A stretch of 64,000 nucleotides of DNA from Candidatus Ozemobacteraceae bacterium (GTDB lineage: Bacteria; Muiribacteriota; Ozemobacteria; Ozemobacterales; Ozemobacteraceae), in the NCBI GenBank assembly GCA_035373905.1, contig DAOSOK010000029.1:4714-68713 (forward strand). Direction: 5' to 3'. Positions 18,274 through 28,060 of the stretch are shown here, piece after piece. Under the pieces are notes generated by a model. It had not been told where the DNA came from, did no database searches, and worked only from the letters and a program-made list of their open reading frames with translations. Positions within the stretch are counted from its first letter, which is position 1. Each line of letters begins with the position of its first letter. The translations under genes and the position numbers were made by a program.

Positions 18274-19431
18274 ATGAAAAAACATGGCTTCGTCAGAACG
18301 TTCAAAGCGGCATTTCTGATCGTCGGGCTCGTCCTGGCCGTCGCGGCGGCCGCCACCGCCGGCGTCATCGACAACGCGAAGTTCGTCATGAACAACGGCG
18401 CGGAGATGGTCAGCCACTCCCGCAACATCACATCCGGCGTCCGCGAGCTGTACCGCGAACGGCAGTCGGTGCGCAATTTCATCGACAGCGCCGCAACCCT
18501 GATCCAGGCATACAAAGGGCTTTCCGCGAAAAAAAGCACGGACATCCCGCAGATTTTGAAAATAGCTTCTGCTATTGATACGCTCGTCCGCGAATACAAT
18601 TACATCGCGCCCAAGGCGAAGGGCGTCTTCACGAAGATCAAGCCCGACCTGAAGTTCTTCGAGTCGATGCAGGAAGTGAAGAGCGTCAACCTCGGCAACA
18701 ACACGTCGCAGCTGCAGATCAGGACGATTTCCGACAGCACGCTCGGCAACCTCTCCGGCCTCGCCGGATGGTCCCGCGTCTGGGATTCGATCAAGGACAA
18801 GCCGTCCAACCTCTTCCGCTGGGGCCGCCTGAGCGACGAGTACAAGCTGGGCAAAGCCGAGGGCGGACTCGCGCTCAAGGCCTGCCAGATCGCGATGGAA
18901 GGCATGTCGTATTACGACGAAGCCGATAAATCTCTCAGCCAGCTCCTCGACATCCGCAAGCAGATCAACGGCATCGTCAGCGGCGACCTGAACGCCATCC
19001 TGAACGTCGGTTCGACGATCAACAGCATCCAGAGTGCCGGCGGCTCGGTCGACCGACTTTCCAAGCTCATCGACAGCGCAACGCCGCGGTTCACCCAGCG
19101 GTTCAACGAACTCAACGCCGCCCAGGATGCCTATCTCAAGGCTCATCAGGCATACCAGGCAAAATACGGAGTCACCGTCGGGAAAACGGCCACGACCGCC
19201 ACGACGACCACACCCCGCACGACATCGCCCCAGACCGCCACGACTTCCGCCTCTTCAGGCGGCGCCGCGGTCGATCTGAAGAGCGCGATGGCGGCGTATC
19301 AGAAAGCCTACCAGGAGTATACGGCCTGCGTACAGAATTCCCAGTCGACGCAGGACCAGATTCAGGCCGCGATCGAAAAACTCCGGACGGCACGCGACCG
19401 GTATGAGCGCGCCAAGGCAGCCGGAAAATAA
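18274..19431 (+). CDS. Exported helical protein of unknown function
   Basis: A 385-residue protein with a clear N-terminal signal sequence (MKKHGFVRTFKAAFLIVG, then an alanine-rich core ending near ATAGV). The mature part is predicted helical, with a threonine/proline/serine-rich linker near residues 307-335 (KTATTATTTTPRTT) followed by a coiled-coil-like tail (DLKSAMAAYQKAYQEY). I recognise no family. GGAGGAG lies just upstream of the ATG. It has its own promoter and intrinsic terminator, so it is a single-gene unit. Confidence 0.75.
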   Translation: MKKHGFVRTFKAAFLIVGLVLAVAAAATAGVIDNAKFVMNNGAEMVSHSRNITSGVRELYRERQSVRNFIDSAATLIQAYKGLSAKKSTDIPQILKIASAIDTLVREYNYIAPKAKGVFTKIKPDLKFFESMQEVKSVNLGNNTSQLQIRTISDSTLGNLSGLAGWSRVWDSIKDKPSNLFRWGRLSDEYKLGKAEGGLALKACQIAMEGMSYYDEADKSLSQLLDIRKQINGIVSGDLNAILNVGSTINSIQSAGGSVDRLSKLIDSATPRFTQRFNELNAAQDAYLKAHQAYQAKYGVTVGKTATTATTTTPRTTSPQTATTSASSGGAAVDLKSAMAAYQKAYQEYTACVQNSQSTQDQIQAAIEKLRTARDRYERAKAAGK

Positions 19432-19451
19432 CGGAGCCACGAATCATCCGC

Positions 19452-19480
19452 GGGGCGCCATGACGGCGCCCCGTTTTTAT
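19452..19480 (+). terminator. Intrinsic terminator
   Basis: GGGGCGCC and GGCGCCCC separated by ATGA(C), followed by GTTTTTATT. It ends the exported helical protein gene. Confidence 0.85.
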
Positions 19481-19490
19481 TCGTGCCGTA

Positions 19491-19519
19491 TTGAAGCGAT
19501 CCCCGCCCCGGGTTACACT
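19491..19519 (+). promoter_or_regulatory. Predicted promoter of the tandem phosphatase operon
   Basis: TTGAAG, 17 bases, TACACT, 33 bases upstream of the first phosphatase start. Confidence 0.55.
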
Positions 19520-19551
19520 GTCGCCAGAGGATCAGGAAGGCACCAGACAGG

Positions 19552-22473
19552 ATGACTCCAGGAAGAGGCCCCGCCGTGCGACGCGCGATCTCGCTTGTCA
19601 CGTTCGCTGCGGTTCTCGTTCTGATCCCGTTTTTCGCAACCTGGTCTATCCTGGGCGTTCTCGAGAGACGCGAAACGAAGCTGGTCCTGGGAACCGCATC
19701 CGAAGACCTCCAGGAAATCACCGCGCATCTTTCCCGCCTTGCCCATCCCGAAACGGCCTGCCTCGAACTCGCCGAGCGTCTTTCCCGCGCCATCACCTGG
19801 AACGGCGATCTCAGGGGGACGCTGCGCGAATGGCCGGCCGACGCGGTCAGGCTGTATCTGTTTGATTCCGCCGGAAAACGCGTTCAGCGGCCGGGCTGCA
19901 GTACCGGCATGACCGTGGCCTCCGAGCGCGCCTTCGGCCTGGTACTCCGCGCCGCCCGGGAAGGACCGTTCCAGCTTTCCGCGATGGAGAAAAGCCAGGC
20001 GGAGTCGTTTCTCGGGGGCCACCAGATGATCCCTCTGCTTTCGTCGCGGCCGAATCATCTTCACGACTTTTCGTTCACCGGCCTGGCGCGGTACGTCGGC
20101 TGGTATCAGCTCCAAGCCCGGCCCGGCGGCATTGCCGGACACATCCTCCTTTTCATCGACCAGAAGAAGATCGACCCGTTCCTGCTCGCCGCGCGCGCGT
20201 GCTCCCGGATCGACCGTCTGGCCGGCGGCGGTCATGCCTTCGGATGGCTCGACCTGAGGAACAGTCGCCACTCCGGACTCGGCGGCGGCAAGCCACTTCC
20301 CGCACCTCTCGCGGAAAAACTCCGACGCCTCCGGTTGAAGCCGCTGTATCGCGGCCGCAGCCATCTGCTCGCCCTGAGCGACACGAACGACGGTGTTCGC
20401 CTGTTCGGCATGCGCCGGACACCGGTTCCGTCGGATCTCATTCTCCGCCTGCGCAGCTTCCTCGTCGTGATCCTTCTCGAGCTTTTCCTGGTGCTGATGT
20501 GGGCGGTTTTTTTCGGCCAAAATCTCGTCGTTCCGCTCCGTCTCCAGCTTCTCGGCTGGTTCGGCATCGCGGGCGTCGCAGGGCTTGCCGCCCTGATCGG
20601 GTTTTCCCACGTGTACGGTCAGGCCAGCCAGGCATCGCTCATCCGGGACAACCAGAACACCGCCGTCCGTCTTCTCCAGAGCATCGACGCCGATTTCAGC
20701 CCGGCCTTCGCCTCCTGGGCGCGGGCATACCGCCGGGCCGCCCGCGACATCGAGCGGAGCATCACGGGCGAGCCGGCTTCAGGCAGTATTTCCTCTCTGG
20801 AAGCCCACCTCCAGCCCTTTGCAAAGACCCGGAATTTTTCGGCGGCATTCCTGTACGACACGACAGATATTCTTCGTTATAAATTCATCGCGTCCCCCGA
20901 CTCGACGACGGGAAACTTCGCCAACGACCAGCCAAAGATCATCCAGGCCCTCGCCCAGAAAGCGATGGACAAGTTCAACTCCGTCCCGGACGAGGCTTCG
21001 GAGGAGACGACGACCGGATCGCGCAACATGCTCAACGTTCTCCTGGCGCGCCCCGTTGAGCAACTCATCAGGTTGCGGGGCACGCTCCAGCCGATGACTC
21101 TCCACGGAGTCAACGCCACGGTGTTCCTCGACCTGCTCTGCACCTCCGACGGCCTCGCGACGGCCGCCCTCGTCATTCTGCACGATACGGCGGTTCTCGA
21201 GGAGAAGCATCTCTCCGCCACCGCAAACAATCTCGAACGGAACACACAGCACCGACTCGTCGCCCTCTCGAAGCGCAGTTCCGGCAATCTCCCCGCCGTG
21301 CCCCCGTCCGGGCTTCTGCGTGAACCGGATCTGGAGCGACTCCGGGAACTGCTCGACCTCACCGGGGCGACGCAGCACCGACTCGGCCGCATCGGGGGCG
21401 AGCGCATGCTCGTAACGGCCATTCCGGGGCGCGTGATGTCGGATTACCACCTGTTCCTGCTGACCCCCTTCCAGCCGATCGACGACGCCGTGCGAGCGGT
21501 CTCCACGCGCATCACCCTCCTGGCTTTCGCCGGCACCGGCTTTTCCCTGCTGTTGGCCTGGATGTTCGGCGGCATGCTGCTGGGACCGATGCGCATCCTC
21601 ACCGAAGGCATCGACCGCCTGGTCCGGATGCGACTTGACGAACCCGTCAGCGTCGGCACGGGCGATGAACTCCAACGGATCGGCGACGGCGTCACCGCCA
21701 TCATGGAGGACCTGCACGAGCGGTCGCTCGCGAAGACCGTCCAGGAGCAGCTGATCTCGGGCCGGCCCATGACCGGCCCCGGCTGGCATCTTCAGGGCTG
21801 GAGCCGCTCCGCATCGGATATCGGCGGCGAGATCTTCGACATGCTCCCCCTTCCTGACGGGCGGATCGCGTTCATGGTCGGCGACGTCGCGGCGCGCGGC
21901 GTCAGCGCCGCTCTCGTGATGGCCATGGCGAAAACCGCGACGCGCCTCTTCCTCGACGAGGAGAAGGCCACGCCCACGGTCGTTCTGAGCGAGCTCGACA
22001 GGTATTTCCGCCTCCACGCCCGCCGGCTCAGCCGTGTCGGAATGCTGCTCGGCATCCACGATCCGGCGACCGGATGTCTCCGGTATGCCGCGACGGGCCG
22101 TCTGTTTCCGATCCTGCTCGCGAGCGAAGCGGCGCCAAGCCTGCTGGCCGTCGACGGAGACGGTCTGGGCGCAGGCTCGAGCGGCCGTGCGACCCCGGAA
22201 CATCAGCTGACGCTGGCACCCGGTGACCGGCTCGTCATCTGCACCGATGGGGTCGTCGACGCATGCGACCCGGCCGGCCGGGCAGCCGGCAGCGCGGGAA
22301 TTTCCGACCTGCTCGACGGCCTCCGCTCCGAGGAGCCGGAGCATCTCGGCGGAAGGCTCTGGGAGGCTCTCAACGCATGGCAGGGCGGGCAAACTCCGGC
22401 GGATGACCAGACCGTTCTCCTCCTTGCGGCCCTGCCCGTCCATTCAGACCAGACCGGAGAGGAATCGTCATGA
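19552..22473 (+). CDS. Membrane PP2C/SpoIIE-type phosphatase with divergent active site
   Basis: A 973-residue signalling protein with the same plan as the giant cyclase cassettes: TM near 12-34, first extracytoplasmic region, two TMs (about 303-325 and 338-360), second extracytoplasmic region, TM near 655-680, HAMP, then a PP2C-like domain (about 735-965). Such enzymes dephosphorylate serine/threonine on partner proteins such as anti-anti-sigma factors. The active site departs from the family: GGD is GGE (E760) and GDVxGHG is GDVAARG (D778 kept); CTDGVVDA and DDQT are retained. Activity may be reduced or lost. No anti-sigma partner genes are nearby. It overlaps the next phosphatase gene by four bases. 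Confidence 0.85.
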   Translation: MTPGRGPAVRRAISLVTFAAVLVLIPFFATWSILGVLERRETKLVLGTASEDLQEITAHLSRLAHPETACLELAERLSRAITWNGDLRGTLREWPADAVRLYLFDSAGKRVQRPGCSTGMTVASERAFGLVLRAAREGPFQLSAMEKSQAESFLGGHQMIPLLSSRPNHLHDFSFTGLARYVGWYQLQARPGGIAGHILLFIDQKKIDPFLLAARACSRIDRLAGGGHAFGWLDLRNSRHSGLGGGKPLPAPLAEKLRRLRLKPLYRGRSHLLALSDTNDGVRLFGMRRTPVPSDLILRLRSFLVVILLELFLVLMWAVFFGQNLVVPLRLQLLGWFGIAGVAGLAALIGFSHVYGQASQASLIRDNQNTAVRLLQSIDADFSPAFASWARAYRRAARDIERSITGEPASGSISSLEAHLQPFAKTRNFSAAFLYDTTDILRYKFIASPDSTTGNFANDQPKIIQALAQKAMDKFNSVPDEASEETTTGSRNMLNVLLARPVEQLIRLRGTLQPMTLHGVNATVFLDLLCTSDGLATAALVILHDTAVLEEKHLSATANNLERNTQHRLVALSKRSSGNLPAVPPSGLLREPDLERLRELLDLTGATQHRLGRIGGERMLVTAIPGRVMSDYHLFLLTPFQPIDDAVRAVSTRITLLAFAGTGFSLLLAWMFGGMLLGPMRILTEGIDRLVRMRLDEPVSVGTGDELQRIGDGVTAIMEDLHERSLAKTVQEQLISGRPMTGPGWHLQGWSRSASDIGGEIFDMLPLPDGRIAFMVGDVAARGVSAALVMAMAKTATRLFLDEEKATPTVVLSELDRYFRLHARRLSRVGMLLGIHDPATGCLRYAATGRLFPILLASEAAPSLLAVDGDGLGAGSSGRATPEHQLTLAPGDRLVICTDGVVDACDPAGRAAGSAGISDLLDGLRSEEPEHLGGRLWEALNAWQGGQTPADDQTVLLLAALPVHSDQTGEESS

Positions 22474-25400
22474 TGCAGGCCTCGCCTCCCCGGACATGCC
22501 GGCAATCGCCTGGAATCGCAACCCTCGGCCAGTGGTTGTTCCGTCTTCTTCTCTGGCTGGGCTTCCCCACGCTCGTCATCGGCGTCGCTCTCGACATCGG
22601 CGCCGATTCAAGCCGCCGGGCGGCCCGGAACGCCGTTTTTGGCGGGATGGAGCGTGCGTTCACCGAACTTCAGACGGAAGCGGACTCCCAGATATTTTTC
22701 CAGCGCGAACTGGAAGACGTGTTCGCTTCCGTCCGCGGTCTCGCGGCCCGTCCGGACGCCGTCGATGCCGTCGTTCGCGGCTTTTCCGGGAAATGGCCGT
22801 CCGGCTCGATCGATATCCACGTGTTCGGCGGCTCGGGAACGCTGATCCAGCGCCGCACCTCGCCTCCAGACATCCAGGAGTTCATGGACAGGATCAGGCT
22901 CGACTGGACCCATCATCTCGAGGTGCCCGCCACGATCACCCAGCGGCTGAGCCAGATCCTTCCCGCTCCGGAGACGCTCATGCGCGCCATGAAGGGCCGG
23001 CCCGGAAAGGCCATCCAGCTCGGCGGTTCCCTGGCTTTCAGCTGGGGATTCCACGTGTTCCAGGACGGCATTCCCGAACAGCGCATCGCAGGCATGCTCG
23101 CCTTCATTCATCAGCAGAAACTGCCCCCGCGCTTCATTCCCGATCGGGTGCGACAACGACTCGGGCTCACCGACACCGTCATCGCTGGAGACGAGGAGAC
23201 GGACGTTGTGATTCCCGGCACGGCGCGGCGGATGCCGCTGGTCGAACTGAAGCGGTTGCAGTCGCTCGCGGCGGACGACCGCATCGTCCTGGAAGACAGG
23301 CTCGTATCGCTGAAACGTCTCGACGACACCACTCTGGTCGTCTCTTCGGCGCCCGACCCCGGGTATCCGAAGGGCTTCCTCCTCGCCGTCGCCGCATTCC
23401 ATATTCTTTTTATTATATTTATCGGTATTAAATCTTATACCCTCACGTTCGGCGGCGCGAGCGTTTCGTTTCCGGTCTGGGGAAAGCTGCTGCTGTTCTT
23501 CGGCCTCGGTTTCGGGTTCCCGCTGCTGCTTTCCTCGGGCCTCGCGCATCTGTATCTCGAGGAACGGCGCGAGGGGATCCCCGAAGAACTGTGCCAGGAG
23601 GCATATCGGCACCTTTCGGCTGTCGACGCGCGCTTCGCGCCGTATCTCACTCTCCGCCGCCTCCAATATGACCGGATGTGCCGGGATGCGGAACGACGTT
23701 TGAACCGCGCGGAGCTCGATCTGGGAGCCTTCCGGCAGATGTTCGACGAGTTCCGATTCGATGGGATGCGGATTGTTGCCTCAAGCGGCCAGTCGTTGCA
23801 GACGGCGAGGATCATCCTCGCCGAGATGCGGCGGTGCGTGAGCCTGCCGAAAACCGAACGCGTGAGGCTGTTCCAGAGTTTCGTCGAACGGGGCCTGATC
23901 CCGACGCCCCTCGAGGTCGAAGCGATCATCCACGGCCAGGAGGCGCTGGACCGGGACACCGCCGAAGGCTCGCGAGTCGAGAACATGATCGCCCGGGCCG
24001 CCGTCCAGGCCGGCAAGCTCGCCATGGACCAGGCGAACGCCGACCGGGGGCTGAGCGGCGCGCGCCAGTCCAGCACGGCGGACATGGTCGTCGACAGCGT
24101 CCTCGAGGATGACGCGAAGGAGCTGATTCAGGGAGTCCGCACGGGGCTGCGGAAATTCGTCTCGGTCTCGAGCGGCGCATCGATCGCTCAGCTGTATATC
24201 GACGTCATTGCCGGACCCGCCGGCGACGCCTGGTATGCGATTTTCATTTTCCACAACCTGATCACCCTCGAGATGAATTTCCTCGAAACTCTCTTCGCTC
24301 GCGGTGCCTCGGATGGGTATCGGCCCGACGCCGACTCGCCGCTGAGGCTGTATGCCGTCTCTTGGCATCACCAGGGTCTCTGCTTTCCAAATCAGCAGGA
24401 CCACCGGAGATTCTCGAAACTCCTGGCGCGACTCAACCGCTGCTCAAACGCCGTTTCCCTCACGATGGATATCGACGGATCGCCCCATCTCGTCTGCGCC
24501 CTTCCCGCCACTGCCCTGAAGCATTACGCCCTGCTCGCGATCGTTCCCGTCGCCGAGCTGGAGCGACGCTTCGGCGAGGTGTCCGCGCGGGTCTGGGGCT
24601 GCGTCGCGGTCCTGGCCCTGTTCGGGCTGGGCGTTCTCACCGCCTTGTGGTATCGCGTTGTCACGCCGATCGCCGCGATCACGGCCGGTCTCGAGGCGAT
24701 GAAGAAGGGCGGCTACGACAGCCCGATCCCCGTGACAGGCACAGACGAGCTCGGCCAGATGTGCGCCGCCGTCAACCAGGCGATGGAACGGTTGAAGGAG
24801 ATGGAACTCGCCCGCACCGTGCAGGCGGACCTCCTTCCGCAGAGCCGTCTGGACCTCGGCCCATACCTCGTGCAGGGCAGAAACAGCATGATCCAGGCCG
24901 TCGGGGGCGATTACTTCGATTTCATCCCCCTGCATCGGGGGCTGACAGCCGTTATCCTGGGCGACGTAACGGGCCACGGCGTCTCGGCGGCCCTCGTCAC
25001 GGCGATGGCCAAGGCCGCGTTCACGATTCTGTGCCCGCGCTATCCAGACCAGCCGGAAGAAGTGCTTCAGCGGCTGAACAGGTTGATGCTGAATATCCTG
25101 AACCGGTCCAAGATGATGAGTTGTTTTCTGGGCATTCTCGATGTGCAGGCCAGGCGCATAATGGCGGCAAACGCGGGCCAGTGTTATCCCATCCTGATCC
25201 CTCACGACGGCGCCTCGGCCCAGGTGGCCATGCCGTCCCAGCCTCTCGGAACGCGTGCGAAAGCCGTGTTCAAGCGGCTCGATATCGATCTGCGAAACGC
25301 CGGCCTGCTGCTGTATTCCGACGGTCTCGTCGAGGCGATGAGCCCCGACCGAATCATGTTCGGCTACGACAACGTCACGGCCGCCGCCGGACAACTCAGA

Positions 25401-25532
25401 CGGGAAACGGGGCGCAGAATTTCAGCCGACACCGACCTGCTGGCCCCGCTGTTTGCCCGACTCCAGGCGCATATCGGAACCGGCAGCTACAGCGACGATG
25501 TGACGCTGGTCGTCATCATGCCGCGCGACTGA
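22470..25532 (+). CDS. Membrane PP2C/SpoIIE-type phosphatase
   Basis: A 1,020-residue protein with TM1 near 24-43, an extracytoplasmic region, two TMs near 308-328 and 338-360, a second extracytoplasmic region, a TM near 705-727, HAMP (TPIAAITAGLEAMKKGGY) and a SpoIIE-type phosphatase domain. The metal ligands are intact: GGDYFD (D814), GDVTGHG (D832), YSDGLVEA and SDDVTLV. It starts inside the stop of the upstream phosphatase gene (ATGA), with GGAGAGGAA upstream, so the two are translationally coupled. The pairing suggests one divergent and one active phosphatase acting on the same pathway; that is inference. Confidence 0.88.
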   Translation: MMQASPPRTCRQSPGIATLGQWLFRLLLWLGFPTLVIGVALDIGADSSRRAARNAVFGGMERAFTELQTEADSQIFFQRELEDVFASVRGLAARPDAVDAVVRGFSGKWPSGSIDIHVFGGSGTLIQRRTSPPDIQEFMDRIRLDWTHHLEVPATITQRLSQILPAPETLMRAMKGRPGKAIQLGGSLAFSWGFHVFQDGIPEQRIAGMLAFIHQQKLPPRFIPDRVRQRLGLTDTVIAGDEETDVVIPGTARRMPLVELKRLQSLAADDRIVLEDRLVSLKRLDDTTLVVSSAPDPGYPKGFLLAVAAFHILFIIFIGIKSYTLTFGGASVSFPVWGKLLLFFGLGFGFPLLLSSGLAHLYLEERREGIPEELCQEAYRHLSAVDARFAPYLTLRRLQYDRMCRDAERRLNRAELDLGAFRQMFDEFRFDGMRIVASSGQSLQTARIILAEMRRCVSLPKTERVRLFQSFVERGLIPTPLEVEAIIHGQEALDRDTAEGSRVENMIARAAVQAGKLAMDQANADRGLSGARQSSTADMVVDSVLEDDAKELIQGVRTGLRKFVSVSSGASIAQLYIDVIAGPAGDAWYAIFIFHNLITLEMNFLETLFARGASDGYRPDADSPLRLYAVSWHHQGLCFPNQQDHRRFSKLLARLNRCSNAVSLTMDIDGSPHLVCALPATALKHYALLAIVPVAELERRFGEVSARVWGCVAVLALFGLGVLTALWYRVVTPIAAITAGLEAMKKGGYDSPIPVTGTDELGQMCAAVNQAMERLKEMELARTVQADLLPQSRLDLGPYLVQGRNSMIQAVGGDYFDFIPLHRGLTAVILGDVTGHGVSAALVTAMAKAAFTILCPRYPDQPEEVLQRLNRLMLNILNRSKMMSCFLGILDVQARRIMAANAGQCYPILIPHDGASAQVAMPSQPLGTRAKAVFKRLDIDLRNAGLLLYSDGLVEAMSPDRIMFGYDNVTAAAGQLRRETGRRISADTDLLAPLFARLQAHIGTGSYSDDVTLVVIMPRD

Positions 25533-25541
25533 CCGTCCTGT

Positions 25542-27596
25542 TCATCCCGGTTTCCGCTCCATCGACTGGAGGAACACGATCGCCTTTCGGGCAACTTTCC
25601 GGTCTTCGTCCGGTGCCTGGCGGACGAATTCGCGAAGCGTGGGGATATAGGCGGGATTTTTCTGGTAGGCCATCGCGAGCAGCACCTTGCGGCGCACCTC
25701 GGAGGACGGGTCGCCGAGCATCGCGACGAGCAGACGCGAAACCGCATCGCCTTTCATGCGCGACAGGACGAACACCCCGCCGGAGCGCACGCGCTCGTCG
25801 GGGTGGGACGGCAGGCGTGCGAGCCCTTCCAGAACGAGCCGCGGGCCAAATTCGGTGAGCGCCGCCCGGGCCGCCTCGACGAGCACCGGAACGTCCGACT
25901 CAAGGAACGGGCAGACGACCGCCACCGACTCGGAGCCGCCGTTGATCTGCAGGCCCTGGATCGCCGAAAGGGTCACACGGTGGTCGGGGTGATAGAGTAA
26001 TGTCGACAGAATTTCCGAGACGGCCGGATCGTGGTAGTGTCCCATCTCGCGAGCCATGAAGGCCAGTCGCACCGGGTCGGGCTTCATGGTGATGTATTCG
26101 ACGAGCGCCGGCAGGTGTTCGGGATTGCGCATCTGGAGCAGTTTTCGCAACTCGCCGTCGGTGATCGCCAGCATGCGCAGTTTCGTCACCAGGTCTTCCG
26201 TCATGGATGCGTCGGAGAGATCGAGCGTGACGTCGCCCGCCTGGGCCGGATCGATGACAGGCGGCGGAGGTGGGGGAGGCGCCGGCTCGCGCACGTCGAG
26301 CGGTATCGGCCTCGACGTCGCCTGACGGACGAGGTTCTGCCAGACGGCCTCAGCCTCACGCCCGGGCAGATGCGGGGGCCTGGAAGGCGCGAGACCGCCG
26401 GGTCCGAGATTCGCCGCCGCCAGATCGATGGCCGGAAGAACCTCCGTGGCCCGGGCATGGGGAATATGCGCGGCATGTGCCGCGGGAGTGGATGCGGAGG
26501 GTTCGCTTCGTAGCGTCACGTCGGGCGGCGCCACCGTGGCCGGCCCGGACGTCAGGGCGGGCGGACGTTCTGAGACCGGCACGGAGGACTCCGTGACAGG
26601 CTCTTTCGCAGGTGCGCGCGCCTCATCGGCAGGCCCGGGTATCGGCTCGGGCGCCTGTTCGGGCTTCATGTCGGGCCCGGGCTTTTGGTCAGTTCCCGGA
26701 ACCGTTTTTCTCGAAGCTTGTTCCGTGGTCTTAGCCGCCGCCGGCGAAATGCCTGCCCGGGCAGCCGGACGAGGTTCATCGACGGCGTTCGATCCCGAAG
26801 GCGCCTCACTCTCCCGAGCTGGCGGAGCCCCGCCCAGGGCGTTGGCGAGCTCTTCTTCGGCCTGGCGCCTGCGTTTTCGAGCTCGCGCGACGGCGAACCC
26901 GCCTCCGAGAACCAGAGCGAGGATGCCCACAAGACCATACCAGTTCTTCTTCGCCCAAAACTTCCAATAGACGGCGCCGGCCATGGCCAGGGCTCTCTTC
27001 GAGTCCTTCGCCTTCGCCAGATACGTCAGGGCCTTGGCGGCATCGGGCGTTTTCCGGTTGGCCCAGGACATGCCGAGCGCCAGGTTTCCGACGGGGTCGG
27101 CCGGGCTCTCTTCGAGCAGCGCCTCCGCTCGGTTTCCGACATCCACCCAGTTGGGATTTTCCGTCTGGATGAGCGCCTCGAGCAGAATCTGCTTCAGTCT
27201 GAAGGAAACGGCAAGCGCGGCCTCGTTTTCCCTGACGAAATCAGCAGCGGCGTCGAATTTTTTCCCGGCAAGCAGCCCTTCCGCCTGCTGCTCGATCTGG
27301 TCCAGGTCTTCCGGAGGGGACGGCAGGTGTTCCTCGGGAACCGGCTTTCCTTCTTCCGCGGTGGGCGCGGCGGACTCCGGCGTAGAGGCGGACGATTCGG
27401 GAGAACCGACGACGTCGAGATCCTTGTCGAGGTCATGAGCAGCCTTCACTCCCGCCTTTTCTCCGGCCGTCGCCATGCTGGCCGGAACGGGCCCATGGGG
27501 AAGTCCGCCGAGGATGAGGAAGATCAGCAGCAAGGCCGGCCACGCGTATTCCCCTTGGCCACGTGCCGATGTATACGTTTCGTTATCGCCGTTCAT
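25542..27596 (-). CDS. Membrane protein with HEAT-like repeats
   Basis: A 684-residue protein. N-terminal hydrophobic segment (WPALLLIFLILGGLP, near residue 20), a region with helical TPR-like character (about 85-225), a second TM (WYGLVGILALVLGGGFAVA, near 233) followed by a basic stretch, a long proline/alanine-rich linker, and a C-terminal domain of HEAT-type helical repeats (for example HHRV-type turns: LLYHPDHRVTLSAIQGL; LGDPSSEVRRKVLLAMAY). Likely a protein-protein scaffold; no enzyme motif. I chose the ATG at 27596 because the signal-like segment follows; the open frame extends upstream over the next gene. It ends nine bases from the convergent phosphatase gene. Confidence 0.7.
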   Translation of the reverse strand: MNGDNETYTSARGQGEYAWPALLLIFLILGGLPHGPVPASMATAGEKAGVKAAHDLDKDLDVVGSPESSASTPESAAPTAEEGKPVPEEHLPSPPEDLDQIEQQAEGLLAGKKFDAAADFVRENEAALAVSFRLKQILLEALIQTENPNWVDVGNRAEALLEESPADPVGNLALGMSWANRKTPDAAKALTYLAKAKDSKRALAMAGAVYWKFWAKKNWYGLVGILALVLGGGFAVARARKRRRQAEEELANALGGAPPARESEAPSGSNAVDEPRPAARAGISPAAAKTTEQASRKTVPGTDQKPGPDMKPEQAPEPIPGPADEARAPAKEPVTESSVPVSERPPALTSGPATVAPPDVTLRSEPSASTPAAHAAHIPHARATEVLPAIDLAAANLGPGGLAPSRPPHLPGREAEAVWQNLVRQATSRPIPLDVREPAPPPPPPPVIDPAQAGDVTLDLSDASMTEDLVTKLRMLAITDGELRKLLQMRNPEHLPALVEYITMKPDPVRLAFMAREMGHYHDPAVSEILSTLLYHPDHRVTLSAIQGLQINGGSESVAVVCPFLESDVPVLVEAARAALTEFGPRLVLEGLARLPSHPDERVRSGGVFVLSRMKGDAVSRLLVAMLGDPSSEVRRKVLLAMAYQKNPAYIPTLREFVRQAPDEDRKVARKAIVFLQSMERKPG

Positions 27597-27891
27597 CTCG
27601 CCTGCCATACAGCACCTGGCGATGGACATCGCTTTCCCGCTTGAATGACGCCTCCATATCGGCGATGCGCTGCGGAAGCGATTCGATGCTTGGATCGGCC
27701 CGCCCCTGCCAGGGATACCTGCCGGAAATCCATGTTCCGGCGCGTTCGCTCGTCGCCCGGGCCGATGCCGCACGGTCGAGCTCAATTTCACGCTCGTAGC
27801 GCGCCGGGCCCGGATCCCCCCGACGGCGGCAACCGCTTCCCGTACAGAGAAGCGCGATGCAGGCGAAGAGAATCGTCACTCGGGTTCTCAT
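27583..27891 (-). CDS. Small putative lipoprotein
   Basis: A 102-residue protein beginning MRTRVTILFACIALLC followed by TGSGC, which fits a lipoprotein signal with the cysteine near residue 21, then a charged helical tail (ADMEASFKRESDVHRQ). It overlaps the start of the HEAT-repeat membrane protein gene by 14 bases, suggesting coupled expression and a shared envelope role. An ATG at 27933 would add 14 residues but puts the signal off the N-terminus. Function unknown. Confidence 0.6.
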   Translation of the reverse strand: MRTRVTILFACIALLCTGSGCRRRGDPGPARYEREIELDRAASARATSERAGTWISGRYPWQGRADPSIESLPQRIADMEASFKRESDVHRQVLYGRRDERR

Positions 27892-28060
27892 CTCCGGTGT
27901 TGTCGCTCTCGACTCACGATCGTTTCCAGACATGGCTCAGAAACACCGTTTCGGCTGAACGATGGATTTTGTTAACCCCTTTCGGGGAATCCCCGCTCAA
28001 CGGCATGCAGAATCGTCCGTCCCGTCACCGTTCGAATCAGCGCGTCAGCGCGATACCGTA

